Positions 1 to 11,666 of a DNA stretch of 64,000 bases are shown here, piece by piece. The position numbers were made by a program, and so were the translations under genes. The notes beneath the pieces were generated by a model, which searched no databases, was not told the DNA's origin, and was given only the letters and a program-made list of their open reading frames with translations. The DNA is taken from the NCBI GenBank assembly GCA_023935145.1, contig CM043700.1, positions 26,479,501 to 26,543,500 on the forward strand. Direction: 5' to 3'. Source of the stretch: Bretschneidera sinensis. Its lineage: Eukaryota > Streptophyta > Magnoliopsida > Brassicales > Akaniaceae. How positions within the stretch are numbered: position 1 is the stretch's first letter; the number at the start of each line of letters is the position of its first letter.

Positions 1-2532
1 GTATTATGAAAGCTCTGATAATTAATCACATATGTCAATTTATTTGATATTTTGGATTGGCCTATTGCTATTGTATAGTAAATCAATAATAACTAATATT
101 GTGGAGTAAAATTTTTAATTTAAATTAAGTTTGATTAAGTTTTTTTATATAAAAAATGACTAAATATATAAGTTAACGAGTTAATAAGACGGATTAACGG
201 AAAATACCCTAATTTGTTAATGAAGAATCCATATCACCATAATAAAACAGGAATAAAAACAAAATAAAATATTTATTAAAATTAAAACAGAGATACAAAT
301 TTAGATCCCTGAAAATCTCTATCAAAAATGAAAATAAATGACAAAATAAAATTCCCATCCAGAATAGAAACAAAAATGAAAATAGTTTATATATAAACAG
401 AGATGATAGAGGATAAGATACTCTCCACCCAAACCCGACCATTACCATCCCTAGTCCACCTATCTACATGTTACAAATGGTGTCGTGAATTAATTAGTTC
501 GACCGGAACAATAATTGGTAGATTCTATGTAACATAGGGCACTATATTTTTTCCTTTGAAAAACAACATTTGGGGAAAAGCTGGTCTCTACGAATACTTT
601 TTTAGTCTGTGAGCGCTCCTGATGCGTAGGGTAAGAAAATTCTTCCTTTGATTATACATGGCCTAAAATTATTTATCATCGTCATTCTATCTTTTCATTA
701 GCTATACTAGAATATTTCCATGAACAGAGAGAAACAAAATTCTCTCAAACAATTAAAAATGTTTTTGGATCTATATATCTCTTATATACTTAATCTAAAT
801 AAAAATTTCTCGTGAACAAAACACAAATATTTATTTATATCAAAATTATAAACTTCACGTTTAAAAAACGTTTCGTTTTCGCTATTAAACAAGAATGTTT
901 TAGTTTTGGTGTATCATTTCGAATTTGAAGGTATTTTCAAATACATACTTATCAAATTATATATTCCTTTAAAAAATTGTTTCTCTTTTTAAAATCTATA
1001 AATTTTAGAGCAATTAGCCTCAATTTTGGCATAGACAATGTTCCTCCAAGAGTCAATTTGGGATTGCTGAATAAACCAACTTATCATTTAATCTTAGATT
1101 AAATTATAATTTAATGCTTAAATTATTTTTAAAAATAAATTGTTTAATGTTTTGGTAATTTTACTTAAAATTTTGAATAAACTCATAAGTGTTCAATAAA
1201 AAAGTGTTAGAAATCAACTGTCAAAATTATCAAAATGTATATTGAGAGTGTAGTTTATGCTCCTTGTTTAGAAGATTGATATTTTAACCTAATTTTGGTT
1301 AAATAATTTCTTTTCAATCTATAAAAATAAAAAAATCATTGTATTGAAATTATAAATTTATATAGTAGTATGGAAGAAGCAACCCAACAGAGGCTTTCCC
1401 TTGTTGAAGCTCATGCAGCTTATATTCATTGACTCCTTGGAATCTAAGGCCACTCGCTTCATCACTTCATGAACTAAGAAAACAAGATTCAACCAATCAC
1501 TTTCTTCAATTCAACTACCTGATCACCCAAGTAGCTCAAAGGAGGAGGCACATCTTCTAGCCCCCTCAAGAAGATTCACTCTCACTCAAATTCAGGATCG
1601 CATCTTTATTTTAATTCGAAATTTACGATGGAATATCCAGTGTTCTGCAATAAATTTCTAATTGATGGGAAGTAGAGGTTTGCACAAAAAAGAGATGAGA
1701 AAAGAAGATGAAAAGATTGAGACTGAGCGGTTGTTTGGAGAGGCTTACGGGTTAGGATGATTAAAAAAGAGAGGGTAACATAGGTATTTTGTCGATCAAT
1801 GCCCTATCACTTAATTTAACAATTTTTTTAAGCTATTACCCCTAGCTTAAAGGTCTTTAAATGGAAAATTTTTTTGCTTAACCAACGTCTATGAAAGATA
1901 TACAGTGTTAGACCTAATAATTTTTTATAAGTATATTTTAAATCTTAAATCTCTCTTTCACATTTTATATATTAAAAAAAACAAATTATTTAATTAAATA
2001 ATCATAAAAAAGAAATCTATAGAACTTAATATCACATTATTAAATCTCAAGCGTTATAACTGAACCCATCCTTAATGGTTTATATTTCATGTACCTGTAT
2101 ACTTGGACAAAAACTAGTCACTCGGATAAGGTAAAAAAAACTGAACCAATTGCTTAGAGTTAACGACAAAAGAGTTTATAAGCTGATTTGACCGGTTTAT
2201 AACCTTATCCAAACAGGCTCTAAATCAAGACAAAAACTGAAATTTGTTCAGTTTTCCTCTAAATACATTTTATTTAAGGGACTGTCCTCTAAATACTTGT
2301 CATATCAAAAGTACAAAACCAAGAACCTAGACATTATCAAAACTATGTGACATCGTATTAATTAGAAATATAATAATATCTTTCAGTTTTCACACATCTT
2401 AAGTGGGGTATTTAGTGTTACGCGTATTTACTTATTTACCTGAATGTTTCCTTTGGTTAAACCATCGTATCATCTCTCTTATTGCGTTATCTTTTTTCCT
2501 GCAAAACGCTAACAGATCTGCTTAGAAATGCT

Positions 2533-2712
2533 TGTTCGGATCTAAAATTAACATTTTAAATTTGTTTGAAATTTTATTAATAATTTTAAAAAATTTTATT
2601 GATAATAATATTTTTTATTCTTATGTTTATGTTGGTATTATTAATAAAAAAATTTAAAATTACTAATGAAGTTTCAAAAACTTTTAAAATTAATGTTTTA
2701 AACTCGAATTAA
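2533..2712. repeat. Foldback (inverted repeat), about 80-bp arms
   Basis: The left arm (from about 2533, starting near TTCGGATCTAAAA) is the imperfect reverse complement of the right arm (ending near 2712). A roughly 20-nt AT-rich centre around 2613-2632 separates them. The arms are AT-rich but share non-trivial blocks, such as GTTTGAAA against TTTCAAA and TTATTAATAA against TTATTAATAA. A similar foldback is at 56101-56213. It is probably a small MITE-like element; no target duplication is clear. Confidence 0.55.
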
Positions 2713-3156
2713 TCAAATATTTTTGAATCTATGGTGTTTTTCAATCTTTGTAAGAATCTCTCTCTTACTTTCACTTGATTATTCCTCTGTCTTAACCTTT
2801 TTTTTTTATCTTTCACCATTCATCATTGATCTTTTCTGCTCTCTTCTCTTTTCTTTTTAATCTGATTTTATATACTTTGGATTTGGAAATGAATGTCGTA
2901 CATATACAGTATCAAACTTATCTATTTTTCAAAATTTTTTTTATGAAATCATACGTACTTTTGCTTGGGCGTCATAAATCCAATTCAAATATAGTAAAAT
3001 AAAATGAATAACATATATAACATAGGTTTGGTTCCTCTCTTTCTTGTTTGGCTGACGTTAAGGATTAATAAAGCATAACAAGCAAAAATAAGCATATTTA
3101 ATCGCTAAAAACAACAGTGATTGTGTTGAAATTTTGTAAAAAGAATGGCAGTTTAA

Positions 3157-3185
3157 TTCGACCGGAATAAAGCAATCCGGTCGAA
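3157..3185. repeat. Short perfect hairpin (9-bp stem)
   Basis: TTCGACCGG and its exact reverse complement CCGGTCGAA are separated by 11 nt. The related string TTCGACCGGAA also occurs near 498-508. Function is unknown. It could be the remnant ends of a small inverted-repeat element. Confidence 0.4.
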
Positions 3186-4477
3186 AGAACCGAAACAGTC
3201 TAAATGTTCAAAATTGATCAGAATAGAGCAGCTCGAAGACCGTCGCAAAACATATACCTTTTTTGCTTCGGTTTGTTGTTATCGAAACGAAATAAAAATA
3301 ACATTTTTTTTTAATATAACTAGATCATTAAGTCTGTCTTATCTCATTGTAAAATGGAGACTCGAATCCACATACTTTTGTTATAAAAACTGCCCTCGTT
3401 GTGTTTTTTTTCTTTGGGAATTACAGAGTTGAAGCCATGTCTAACGAAGGTCGGGTGGAGGAACGACCCGCCACTAAATCCGTGCGTAATACGATGAATA
3501 GATAAGCATCTAGCTATATTTTACATTACAGAGCTACGTGAAAGAGAATGCATGGTGCATGCATTGCATATCTCTTTGTACTTTTCTATCAAGCGTACTA
3601 TGTCTTAGCTTATTTGTTCCACACCACCTACCTCTCTCCACGTTGCATTATAAGTAAACCTACCGATCTTTGTTAATAACGACAGACACCAAATCACCTT
3701 TCTTGAATAAAAAAATGTTAAAAGAAATTAATTGAATCAAATAAAGTTTGATTAATTTAAATTTAAAATAAATTAAATGGATTGAACAAAAGAGTTTTAC
3801 AATTATTTTTACTCTCTAAATAAATTTATATTTTCTCATTTACTAAGTCCGAACACACTAAAATTAAAAATTCGTTATAAAAATCCGCGCATGATCCTTT
3901 AAAATATTTTAAAATGAAATTAGATATATACTATATGCCTCTTATTTTTTGGATTTTCGGCACACCAGACAACTTGTGTAATAGTTAAGAAGTTTTCTTT
4001 GGTGATTTATATAATTTTTTATTTTATTATCAGTGAGTATGAAATCATTGCAATTTATTATTTTATTTTAATAAAATCGTTGAGATAACTATTAATAGTC
4101 GTCAAGAAATTCTCACTTATAACTTTATGTGTGTGTTTTGAGTATTTCCATTTGATGTAAGAATAGGAGTACCGAAACCCCTCCATAAGATGACGTGGTG
4201 GTTATTCACTATATAAAAAAGCAAAAACAAAAACAAAAAAAAAAAACGCAAGCAAATAAATACAAGCGAACCACATTTTTGGACCGTCTATTTGGACAAT
4301 TAGCAAAAGTTAAATTAGTAACTTTTTTACGGTTTTACTTTTAATTTTGTCTGGAATGTGAGAAATGATCCAAATGGATTGATGCTTTAGAATCATGATT
4401 TGTATAGTACTACTCATGAGTATATTGCTAAAGGTAAGGTGACAGCAAACGATCGAACGTAATACTTAAAAACTTAC

Positions 4478-5039
4478 CAGAATTCAGCGTGGTGATCATT
4501 GGGCCAAAGTTTGGTAGCATGTTGAACTGCCGATGACCCCATGATCGAAAACCCTTCCGACCACATTAGCTTGGGGAAGAACGTCGATATTCAAGCCAAG
4601 CCATAGCCGGTGAAGCCATCCGTCATCGGACGGCTAGGAGCTTACGCTTAGCCGGTAACGCGAATAATCTCCTAGTTTAGTACTCAATGTCTTGGAGGAG
4701 GGTCATGGGAATGCCATGATTGGTGAGTTGAAACACACCCCATTTCTCACAGGCGTGCAGTATCAGCGTAGCCGCGTGCGGGTGAGAGAGGTCTATAATG
4801 GGCACGGACGTTTCGTGGGTAAAGGGATTGAGGGGCGGATTGTGATAGGGTACTGGTGTTGGATCAGCACTAGTCCAAATGTGGGAGTCGGGTAATTTGA
4901 GGACATTTTTGAAGTCAAGAGGGATTATGTGATTGACACGTCTGATGATCGGGCTCATGTGTTTTCTGGAATCCATGGTTGGAGTTTTAATTGATGATAT
5001 GGAGAACAATTTTGTTGGTGAAGTGATGATGGAGTGCAT
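4478..5039 (-). pseudogene. Gibberellin 3-beta-dioxygenase (GA3ox) first-exon pseudogene
   Basis: GA3ox is a soluble 2-oxoglutarate/Fe(II) dioxygenase that 3-beta-hydroxylates GA9 and GA20 to active GA4 and GA1. Reading leftwards from an ATG at 5039, the first 120 codons give typical GA3ox N-terminal motifs: LPDSHIW, VPIIDLSHP, ACEKWGVFQLTNHGIP and LLQDIE. The match continues past a TAA stop (4677-4679) through ALPAKRKLLAVR, then GYGLA, FFPKLMWSEGFSIMGS and LWPND. It ends at a good splice donor (GTAAGT, exon end 4478), the normal end of GA3ox exon 1. Damage includes that TAA, a net one-base deletion near 4620, and a TGA near 4589 where the family has Arg (CGA to TGA). No second exon, with the Fe-binding His/Asp residues, is visible further left, so the copy is truncated as well as broken. 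A TATA box and the upstream repeat remain attached. Family assignment is firm; non-function is strongly supported. Confidence 0.88.
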
Positions 5040-5132
5040 TTGTAACTTAGAATAGTGAAGCAGAGAAACACTAGAGAAAGATACTGTTGTCTTATACTTA
5101 GAGAGAGAGAGCTGTTGAGCACTGCTGTCTCC

Positions 5133-5140
5133 TTATTTAT
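5133..5140 (-). promoter_or_regulatory. TATA box of the GA3ox pseudogene
   Basis: TATAAATA on the minus strand lies about 95 bp upstream of the ATG at 5039, a suitable place for a plant core promoter. A CT-rich leader lies between them. The sequence around it reappears near 30320-30345 in the third unit of the upstream array, where no GA3ox exon follows. Confidence 0.6.
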
Positions 5141-6522
5141 ATGTAAGGTTAATTACAGCAACATTTCTTTTGTCATCTACATGATGTGGGCATTAATGCA
5201 TCATTCATGAATGTTCGAGGAAGAACTATTTGCAAAATGTCTAGAACTTACTAGACCGTAAAAGAAATTTAGTGCATGTACGTGACAGTTAAGATGTTAG
5301 CTTAGGAGAATCTAGAATTGGATTGGAAAAGTATGTATTTATATTTGATGCTATTTCAAAGATACAAGTGCAACGGCCAAGAACCAAAAGAGGGTAATGA
5401 CTAAGGAGCAGCAGCGTAGTGCGAAGAGATTTGCTCACAAAGGATGTGACGCACCCGTCGGCCTCAGTTGGACGAGACAAAGAGCGCAACTCCTTGGGCG
5501 AGAACTCAAAGAGGTGGAGATCCGAACAAGGTTAGAGCCAAGTAGAGGGATGGAGTAGGAGAAAACTAAGGGAAGACCGTTTGGTGAAAGTAGACTCAAC
5601 CGGAGAAGCAGGTGTGGAAGTTGAGTCTAGTACCATTTTCGTAGGCGAGTAAAGAAGCAAGCGAGAGTGCAGACTGTTGCTTATAAATTGGATTCTAGTA
5701 GTCTAGATAGCTAGAAGCTTCATGAAAACAAGAAAAAAATATTAAGTTAATAAAATAGAAGCTTATAAATTGTACTCTAGTAGTCTTAGATAGCTAGAGC
5801 TTCATGAAAACAAGAAAAAATTATTAAGTTAATAAAAAGCGAAGGTCTGGTATATTCAACCAGACCTTTCTTCACTCTGCGTCTCCGTTAGTATATCTTT
5901 TACTGGTAACGTGCAAACAACTGTAAAACAAGGAAATGTATTTCTTTTGTCATTTACTTAATATTGGTATTAATACGTTTTTCATATATATATTTTTGGA
6001 AGAAATATTTGCAAAATGTCTAGAACTTACCAGAGTGTAAGTCCGTGATTCTATAAAATAAATTTAGTGTATGTGACAAATTGACAATTAAGATGTTAGT
6101 TTGGCGAATCTAGAAATTGAATTGGATAAGGATGTATTGCCCGGCAGATGGGGAAGTTTAATAAAAAAAAATTAAAAATTAAAAAGAAAATAAAAAAATA
6201 ATTCTATTCTTACCAAACATCAAGACACCAATACATTCAAAATAGACACACAAAATTACAATAAGAGCCTTCTGACAATTATTAATAAAATTACTCAGGC
6301 TCTCATTCGTTACAATGATTTTATTAATAATAAAATGATAAATTACACATTATTATCAAGAACTTTATTAAAATTACCACTGGACCTATTCAATGTCCCA
6401 TGCCCAAAAATCGAATGTATGTATAGCGATGCTCTTAAAAAAAATATTATACGTAACCACTATACTAAAGCTCTTTACCATATAGGTTTAAGTGTTAGTG
6501 TAGATTACTAAATTATCATATG
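5140..6522. repeat. GA3ox upstream-region array, first unit (contains two sub-copies)
   Basis: The block just upstream of the GA3ox pseudogene (about 5150-5340) recurs at about 5880-6160. Shared strings include GCAAAATGTCTAGAACTTAC and GACAATTAAGATGTTAG. The same block recurs at about 29262-29560 and 30360-30640. The 6200-6520 part (ACCAAACATC onward, through GTGTTAGTGTAGATTACTA) recurs at 29575-29885. The segment is non-coding apart from one short conserved frame near 5600-5660. It is cut at 6522 by the CACTA insertion and resumes at 27969. Confidence 0.75.
5679..5840. repeat. 82-bp tandem duplication
   Basis: Two head-to-tail copies (5679-5760 and 5761-5840) each begin GCTTATAAATTG. Each contains TCTAGTAGTCT, then AGATAGCTAGA, then CTTCATGAAAACAAGAAAAA, then AAGTTAATAAAA. 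The same two-copy arrangement is present at 28281-28449. Confidence 0.85.
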
Positions 6523-6535
6523 CACTACAAGATAA
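6523..6535 (+). repeat. Left terminal inverted repeat of outer CACTA element
   Basis: CACTACAAGATAA is identical to the reverse complement of 27956-27968. It is preceded by CATATG, then old flanking DNA shared with the paralogous unit at 29.87 kb. Confidence 0.9.
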
Positions 6536-6539
6536 CTAA

Positions 6540-6870
6540 CATTTGCCGGTGCTTCACAAAAACGCCGTAATATATTCACCATCGACGCTTTTTTTGTGGC
6601 AATTTCTTGAAGCGCCGCAATATTCAAAGAACATATAACGGCGCTTCAAAACGCCGTTATATGCGAATCTTATTATATATTGCGGCGCTTAAAAGCGCTG
6701 TAATATACCGGCACTTTGAAGCGTTGCAATATGCTCCATTTCATATTCCAGCACTTGGAAGCGCCGAAATATGCTCAATGTCATATTCCGGTGCTTTGAT
6801 GTGGCACTTGGAAGCGCTGGAATATGCTATGCTCCATGTCATATTCCGGCACTTTAAAGTGCCAGAATAT
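6540..6870. repeat. Subterminal motif array, outer left end
   Basis: About ten variants of a palindromic motif, roughly CGGCGCTTnnAAGCGCCG followed by (A/G)AATATGC, occur in both orientations. Such arrays are the expected binding sites of the TnpA-type protein in En/Spm elements. The same motif family fills 8217-8445, 16970-17095 and 27655-27925. Confidence 0.8.
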
Positions 6871-7906
6871 GCTCATAGATTTCATTTATTATCAGTGTTC
6901 ATCCTTACCGCGTTGTTTTCCCCAAAAAAATTAGGTCTGCGTGCCCTTAGCATCGTTCATCGCTCATAGATTTGTAGCTTGTTATTTCCTCAAGTTTTCT
7001 TTACCTCTTCTCTGATCAAAAGATATTTCCAAAAGAACCAGTAAGTAATTAAGGTGAGTTACTCTTTATCTCTTCTCTAATCACGTTTATAGGTTCTTGC
7101 AATCGTGTCTAACTCGTTGTATTCAACGGCTCTGCTCTTTGTTTAAGGTACGAAAAGTGTTTTTCGATCTTTTTCTCTGTTATTGTACTTAGATATTTTT
7201 GTTTTAATTCATCTGGTACTGGTACTGGTACTGTGTTTTGTTTCATTTTTTCGTTTCCTCCCCCGCTCCATCTTTTCTGTGTTGCTCTGATTTGTTTCTC
7301 ATTTTCTACTTTTTGGTATTTTCCATTTTGGTATTCTTTGAAGTTTTCCTTGCATAAATTGGATGAAAACTTGTGATTTGGGGTCTCACTGCATACAGTC
7401 TGTCTACACAGTATGAATTCCAAAATAGAGCTGCAAAGGAAGTAAAAAAAATGAGATGTGTTCTAAACAAAAAGGTTATAGCTCATTTGTTATTGTGCGT
7501 TGGACATTTTTTATGCATACAAGTCTATGATTTTCTTTCTTTCTTAGAGTCTTTTTCATTACAACTTGGTTAATTTCTAACTGATGTAAGAATGATAATC
7601 TATAGTCATTAGAACTTTAGTGCATAATAGATTTTCTTCCCTTTTTTCCTTTGGATTGTTTGTGGGCTTTATTTGAAGATAAACAGTAAATGGGTTTCAG
7701 CACCAAAGAAGATATGGTTGTAGATGCAAATGCATTAACAGTTCTGCAAATGCATTTACGTAGATGGAGAAGCTTGCTGGGGTGTACAGCAGGTAGATAG
7801 TGTAAATCAGAAAACAGATGAGGTTAGGTGTGAGAAGGGAATTAAAGGGTGGTAACAGAACTTTCGGTGTTAGGTTGCTAGGGTGTTGAGTGTGGAGGTT
7901 TGCTGT
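6871..7906 (+). other. Outer CACTA 5' leader/intron region
   Basis: There is no coding sequence I can support. The stretch follows the left subterminal array and contains a plausible leader with a splice donor (AAG/GTGAGT near 7050). This fits a long 5' untranslated leader with an intron that would join the start codon at 19563, with the nested element now lying inside the intron. The short open frames look like chance. Confidence 0.4.
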
Positions 7907-8213
7907 TAGATCGAGCGTCATTTGCTAGGTTAAGGAAGACAGAAATTTCAAGAAGATAAGGTGAGCTTAGAAGAGGGGTTTTGGAGATGTAATGGCGCGA
8001 GAAAAGAGAAAAGGAAATCTGGGCACCTTCAGAAGGAAAAAATCTAATAAAAATTCCTAATGGGATCTAGAAAGTACTACGACGGCGGACAGAAGTGATA
8101 TGCAATGCAAGCTACGGAAGATATGTTCAATTGATGGTAAAATGGCATAATCAGGAAAAAAGAATAATTCACGATGAAAGACACCTGAGGAATAACACCT
8201 ACTTGTAATAAAT
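7907..8213 (+). repeat. 307-bp direct repeat, left copy (flanks nested element)
   Basis: It runs from TAGATCGAGCGTCATTTGC to TTGTAATAAAT and is nearly identical to 17117-17422 in the same orientation. By eye there are only a dozen or so substitutions and one small indel. The two copies bracket the inverted inner CACTA element exactly. Confidence 0.9.
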
Positions 8214-8216
8214 TGT

Positions 8217-8445
8217 CAGCGTCGGCGTTTTTTTTTGCATATTACGACGCTATATTCCGGCGTTTTAAGCGCCGCAATATGAATTTCTAGTGCTTTTTGC
8301 AAGCGCCGGATCAAGCACCGGAATGTATGGTATCGAAACGCAAATACCAGCGCTTTGAAGAAGCGCCGCAATATGTATATTTTTCCGGTGCTTCGAAACA
8401 CCGGTATATAGCGGCACTTAGAAGCGCCGGTATATAAGCGCCGCG
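8217..8445. repeat. Subterminal motif array, nested element 3' side
   Basis: It contains multiple GGCGCTT/AAGCGCC palindromic units with intervening AATAT-type spacers. It corresponds to 27655-27925 at the 3' end of the outer element, read on the opposite strand. Confidence 0.8.
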
Positions 8446-8698
8446 AAAAATGTAGTTTCTTGCCAGTACAATACAAATTCCGGTTTTAATTATGTTTTTA
8501 CATTTTTTGACTTAAATATCAACATTCTATATGCAAATGTTCTTCGATATATAAAATGCATCATCCATAATAATTCTTTCAGTCAACATAAATGTCTTAT
8601 TTATACAAAAAAACAATCATAGTTCATATATAAAATTCATACAAAAACAAAGTAATGAAAATATAGATAGTATGAAAAATTATTTTAACATCACGAAA

Positions 8699-11250
8699 TC
8701 AATCACGAGGTCCTCTATTAGCCAAATGCTGTAGTAAAGACTTCAGCTCATCCATTTGGGATTGCATATTATTTATTTGATCATCGTGTCTCGCCGTTAT
8801 TTGTTGAATTTGTTGCGCATGCTGTTGATTGTTTTCTTCTATTTGTGCTCTCAAACCATTTATCTCTTCAGCATAGGCCCCATGGTATCCCATATCATTC
8901 CTTATTTGAGCTGAAAGTCCAAACACAGCAGAGGGTGTAACTCCAAAACTCTAACCTCGGACACGACCGGAACTCTCTTCACCCATAAGTTCGGTGAAGA
9001 CTTCATTTTGTATTGCTAAATTATTGCTAGCATCAGAGGATCCTGAAGCTGCAACAAGTTCAGCAACACGAGCTTCAGCTGTCACCTACAATTAAGAAAC
9101 AATAAAGATTAAACTCCGCCGAATATTTAGTAGCTAATAACAGCGCAATATACATAAAACAAAATGTGTTTATCATATTTTATAGAAAAACGGGTAGAAT
9201 TTCCCCTATTTTTTCATAAAACCTCCTGCAAAAGAAAAGCAAATATACAATCCAAGCAATATACCTAATTTAGACAAAATGTGCAAAGCAACAAAGTATC
9301 ATCTATGCTCATCGGTGGTCACCACCATACAAAATCATCCCACTTTTATCAGCACAACTCCAAAAGTGTAACTAGGATGTCATTTTTACCTTCAAAGCAT
9401 AAAATCTTCACCATACATTCAGCTTCCTTTGTTTAGTACATAAAATCTTCACCATACATAAAATTTGTTTAGTACTAATCTAGTTCGAAAAAAAATAAAA
9501 AGCATGATCAAGTTCCCAACCTCACCTGCTGCCAATCAAACACATTTACTGATCTAAGATTCAGATCTATATCTAATCATTAATTAAATAAAGAACTATT
9601 GATCATTAAGACTATGCAGAAAACAGATCATATTTCAAACACATCTCTAATATATATGTCAGGATCATATTGCCCAATAGATTAATCCTAAAGGCACAAG
9701 AACCAGACAGATGTATTCCAAAGGCACCAAGTGAGTACTACATGTGTACACAACAAAAAAACCATTTACAAAAATAAGAGAGTATGTCAATGAAGTCTAT
9801 GAAGTCATCCTCATTTAAAAAATAATAATAACCTCAAACTTTTGGGTCAAAAATATTTTATCACCCTTCCTTGATGAAAGCTATATATTTCTTAACTTAA
9901 TTGAAGGCTCTCTTCTTTCTTTCATTCCACATCAAGTGAAAATAGGAAGGAATAAAAAAAAATTAGGCTTTTTCCCTATTTTTAAAGATGTTCAACTTAC
10001 CATAAATTGTCGTGATGCATCATCAATAAAAGTTTCATCCTTGCGTTTATGAGTTTCAGCAAAAAACTCTACGCACCCAGGCTCATTCCCATGTGTCATC
10101 TCCTACCATGTATGGAAAGAGATCAAATTGTGACAGTGACATCTTAAATGAAAGATTGGATTAATAAAGCAAATTAACTCACATATTCATCCCGTCGTCT
10201 AGCAAAACTCTTTGAACCAGACGTGTGAGGACATTGTTGTCTTTCACGTGCCGCTGTCCTTATAGTCGAATATTTCTACACCAATAATAAACCAATTGAA
10301 TAATCAATCATTAATAGAAAAATAGAAACAATGAGAATCCAAATGAACATTATTGTCTTAAAACAACCTCACTCTGGTCAGAGAACTAGTAGTTCACCAG
10401 TTGCTTCCACTGGTCTTGATCTACGCCTTTTGGAACATCATTGCTCAAAACTTGTTGTTTCGTTTTGTTCCTCACGTAGTCCCTTTTCAGCACATATCGG
10501 TAGTCCTTCCATTTTTTCCCTATCATCCTCAACAAAATGTTGTCTATCGCCTCAATCGTAGGGTAATGGAACTTCCTCTACCACACAGAAAGGAAATCGA
10601 TGTCAAATAAGCATTATTGGTGTTAGGGATCATGCATGTACAACACCACGAATAAACAAAAACAAAAAGAGAGATTGGAGGCAATCATTGGTTATTAAGT
10701 TGTTACTTACCCAAACCAATATAAGAAGGTCCTTCTTGTAGCTAGAAGGGACCTTTTTTCAATCCGTGTAATTAAGCGGACAAAGATTCCCTCTCTTCGC
10801 TACCTTGCCCAACCAGTTAGTTAACATTTGACCACCTTTCTTAATAGGTTGATGACGTGCATTGAAGTGGACCATAATTTTTTTCCCACGTTCAAGGAAC
10901 CACACTTGTGACGTTCTCAAGACATGTGTCTGCTTCCTCACTCTCTCTTCAGAATCTATACATTGAAAACATAAATTATATAATTAGTGTAACAATGTGG
11001 TATCAAACTAGTTATAGATAGAATGTATTCTAATACAGAAATTACCAATTATCTCGTATTGTTCACTATTATTGTGCTCACTTCCCGATGTTATTGGATC
11101 GGTCTCAGAATCAGTTTGCGTGTCATGATCGTCGTCAAGGTAATAGTCATGCTCATGGTGAACATCTTCTTGATGGTGTGAAGACTCAGCTGCATACTAG
11201 TTTGACATGTTACCTCTAACCGATGGACAAGTATTTTTTTACCTATACAT
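8699..11250 (-). pseudogene. Nested CACTA second gene (Transposase_24/Ptta-En/Spm-like), decayed
   Basis: Exon pieces, in order from the right, are: an acidic N-terminus (about 11050-11220, HHEHDYYLDDDHD); a basic piece with VHFNARHQPIKKGGQ and NWLGKVAKRGNLCP (10710-10960); MIGKKWKDYRYVLKRDYV (about 10365-10580); a piece ending HTSGSKSFARRRDEY (10175-10270); HGNEPGCVEFFAETHKRKDE (about 10002-10115); then, after a 915-bp intron, a coiled-coil-like C-terminus ending ANRGPRD (8699-9085). The W-x-Y, HTxGSKSFA and FFAETHxRKD signatures are those of plant Transposase_24-type proteins, which act with TNP2 and bind element ends. The gene is broken: ATG TAT AGG TAA at the presumed start, Trp to TGA near 10765 and Trp to TAG near 10388. 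Confidence 0.75.
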
Positions 11251-11666
11251 CTTGCAATCTGTAGAGATAAAAAAATTAAAATGATTATATCTCACACTAT
11301 CAAAAATACAGTAGAAGTTAACAAGAATTAGAAAAACCACACCTGAAAGATAGGAATGGTCAAGGAGTCGCAGCAAATGCAGCAATCAATAACTTCTGAG
11401 TACTTGAGAAGTTATGAACAAATAAATGATTCAAATTGGATTTAAAGAACAAACAATAATCAATGATACAACCAAAACAGAAATTTACGACAGTCTAAAG
11501 TAGCATTCTACAAACTGTACGCAAAAAAGTTCAGGACTCTTGTTAAGTGTGATACAAAGCAACAGTAACCCGATAGATTACAATAAAACCGTACAAAACT
11601 CGTTGACACACATGTCCATCACATAAATACACATCTAAATATAATTACACGGAAATGCACATAAGA

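Larger units (their letters stand above)
1..4440. other. AT-rich intergenic region, no gene recognised
   Basis: I find no convincing coding region here on either strand. The open frames are short, low-complexity and match nothing I recognise. The stretch at about 1370-1640 is less AT-rich than its surroundings but has stops in all frames. Structural items are a foldback at 2533-2712, a short perfect hairpin at 3157-3185 and a cluster of CATGCA-like (RY-type) motifs near 3549-3571. The RY cluster may be chance. Confidence 0.6.

Noticed and set aside
209..448. 79-codon open frame on the minus strand
   Set aside because: It is Phe/Leu-rich low-complexity translation of AT-rich DNA with no recognisable domain or supporting signals.
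3214..3432. 72-codon open frame on the plus strand
   Set aside because: It has no family resemblance, no promoter or splice context, and its composition follows local T-richness.
3549..3571. Dense CATGCA/TGCATG motifs, possible RY elements or microRNA precursor
   Set aside because: No gene lies close by to be regulated, no known mature microRNA sequence is visible, and the short palindromes occur by chance.
4692..4895. Open frame on the plus strand inside the GA3ox exon
   Set aside because: It is the complementary-strand shadow of the GA3ox pseudogene coding sequence.
6607..6969. 120-codon open frame at the CACTA left end
   Set aside because: It is a translation of the palindromic subterminal array. 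The repeated residues come from the repeated DNA motif.
7109..7921. Several 60-100 codon frames in the outer CACTA 5' region
   Set aside because: They lie on both strands, match nothing, and sit in what looks like leader and intron sequence.
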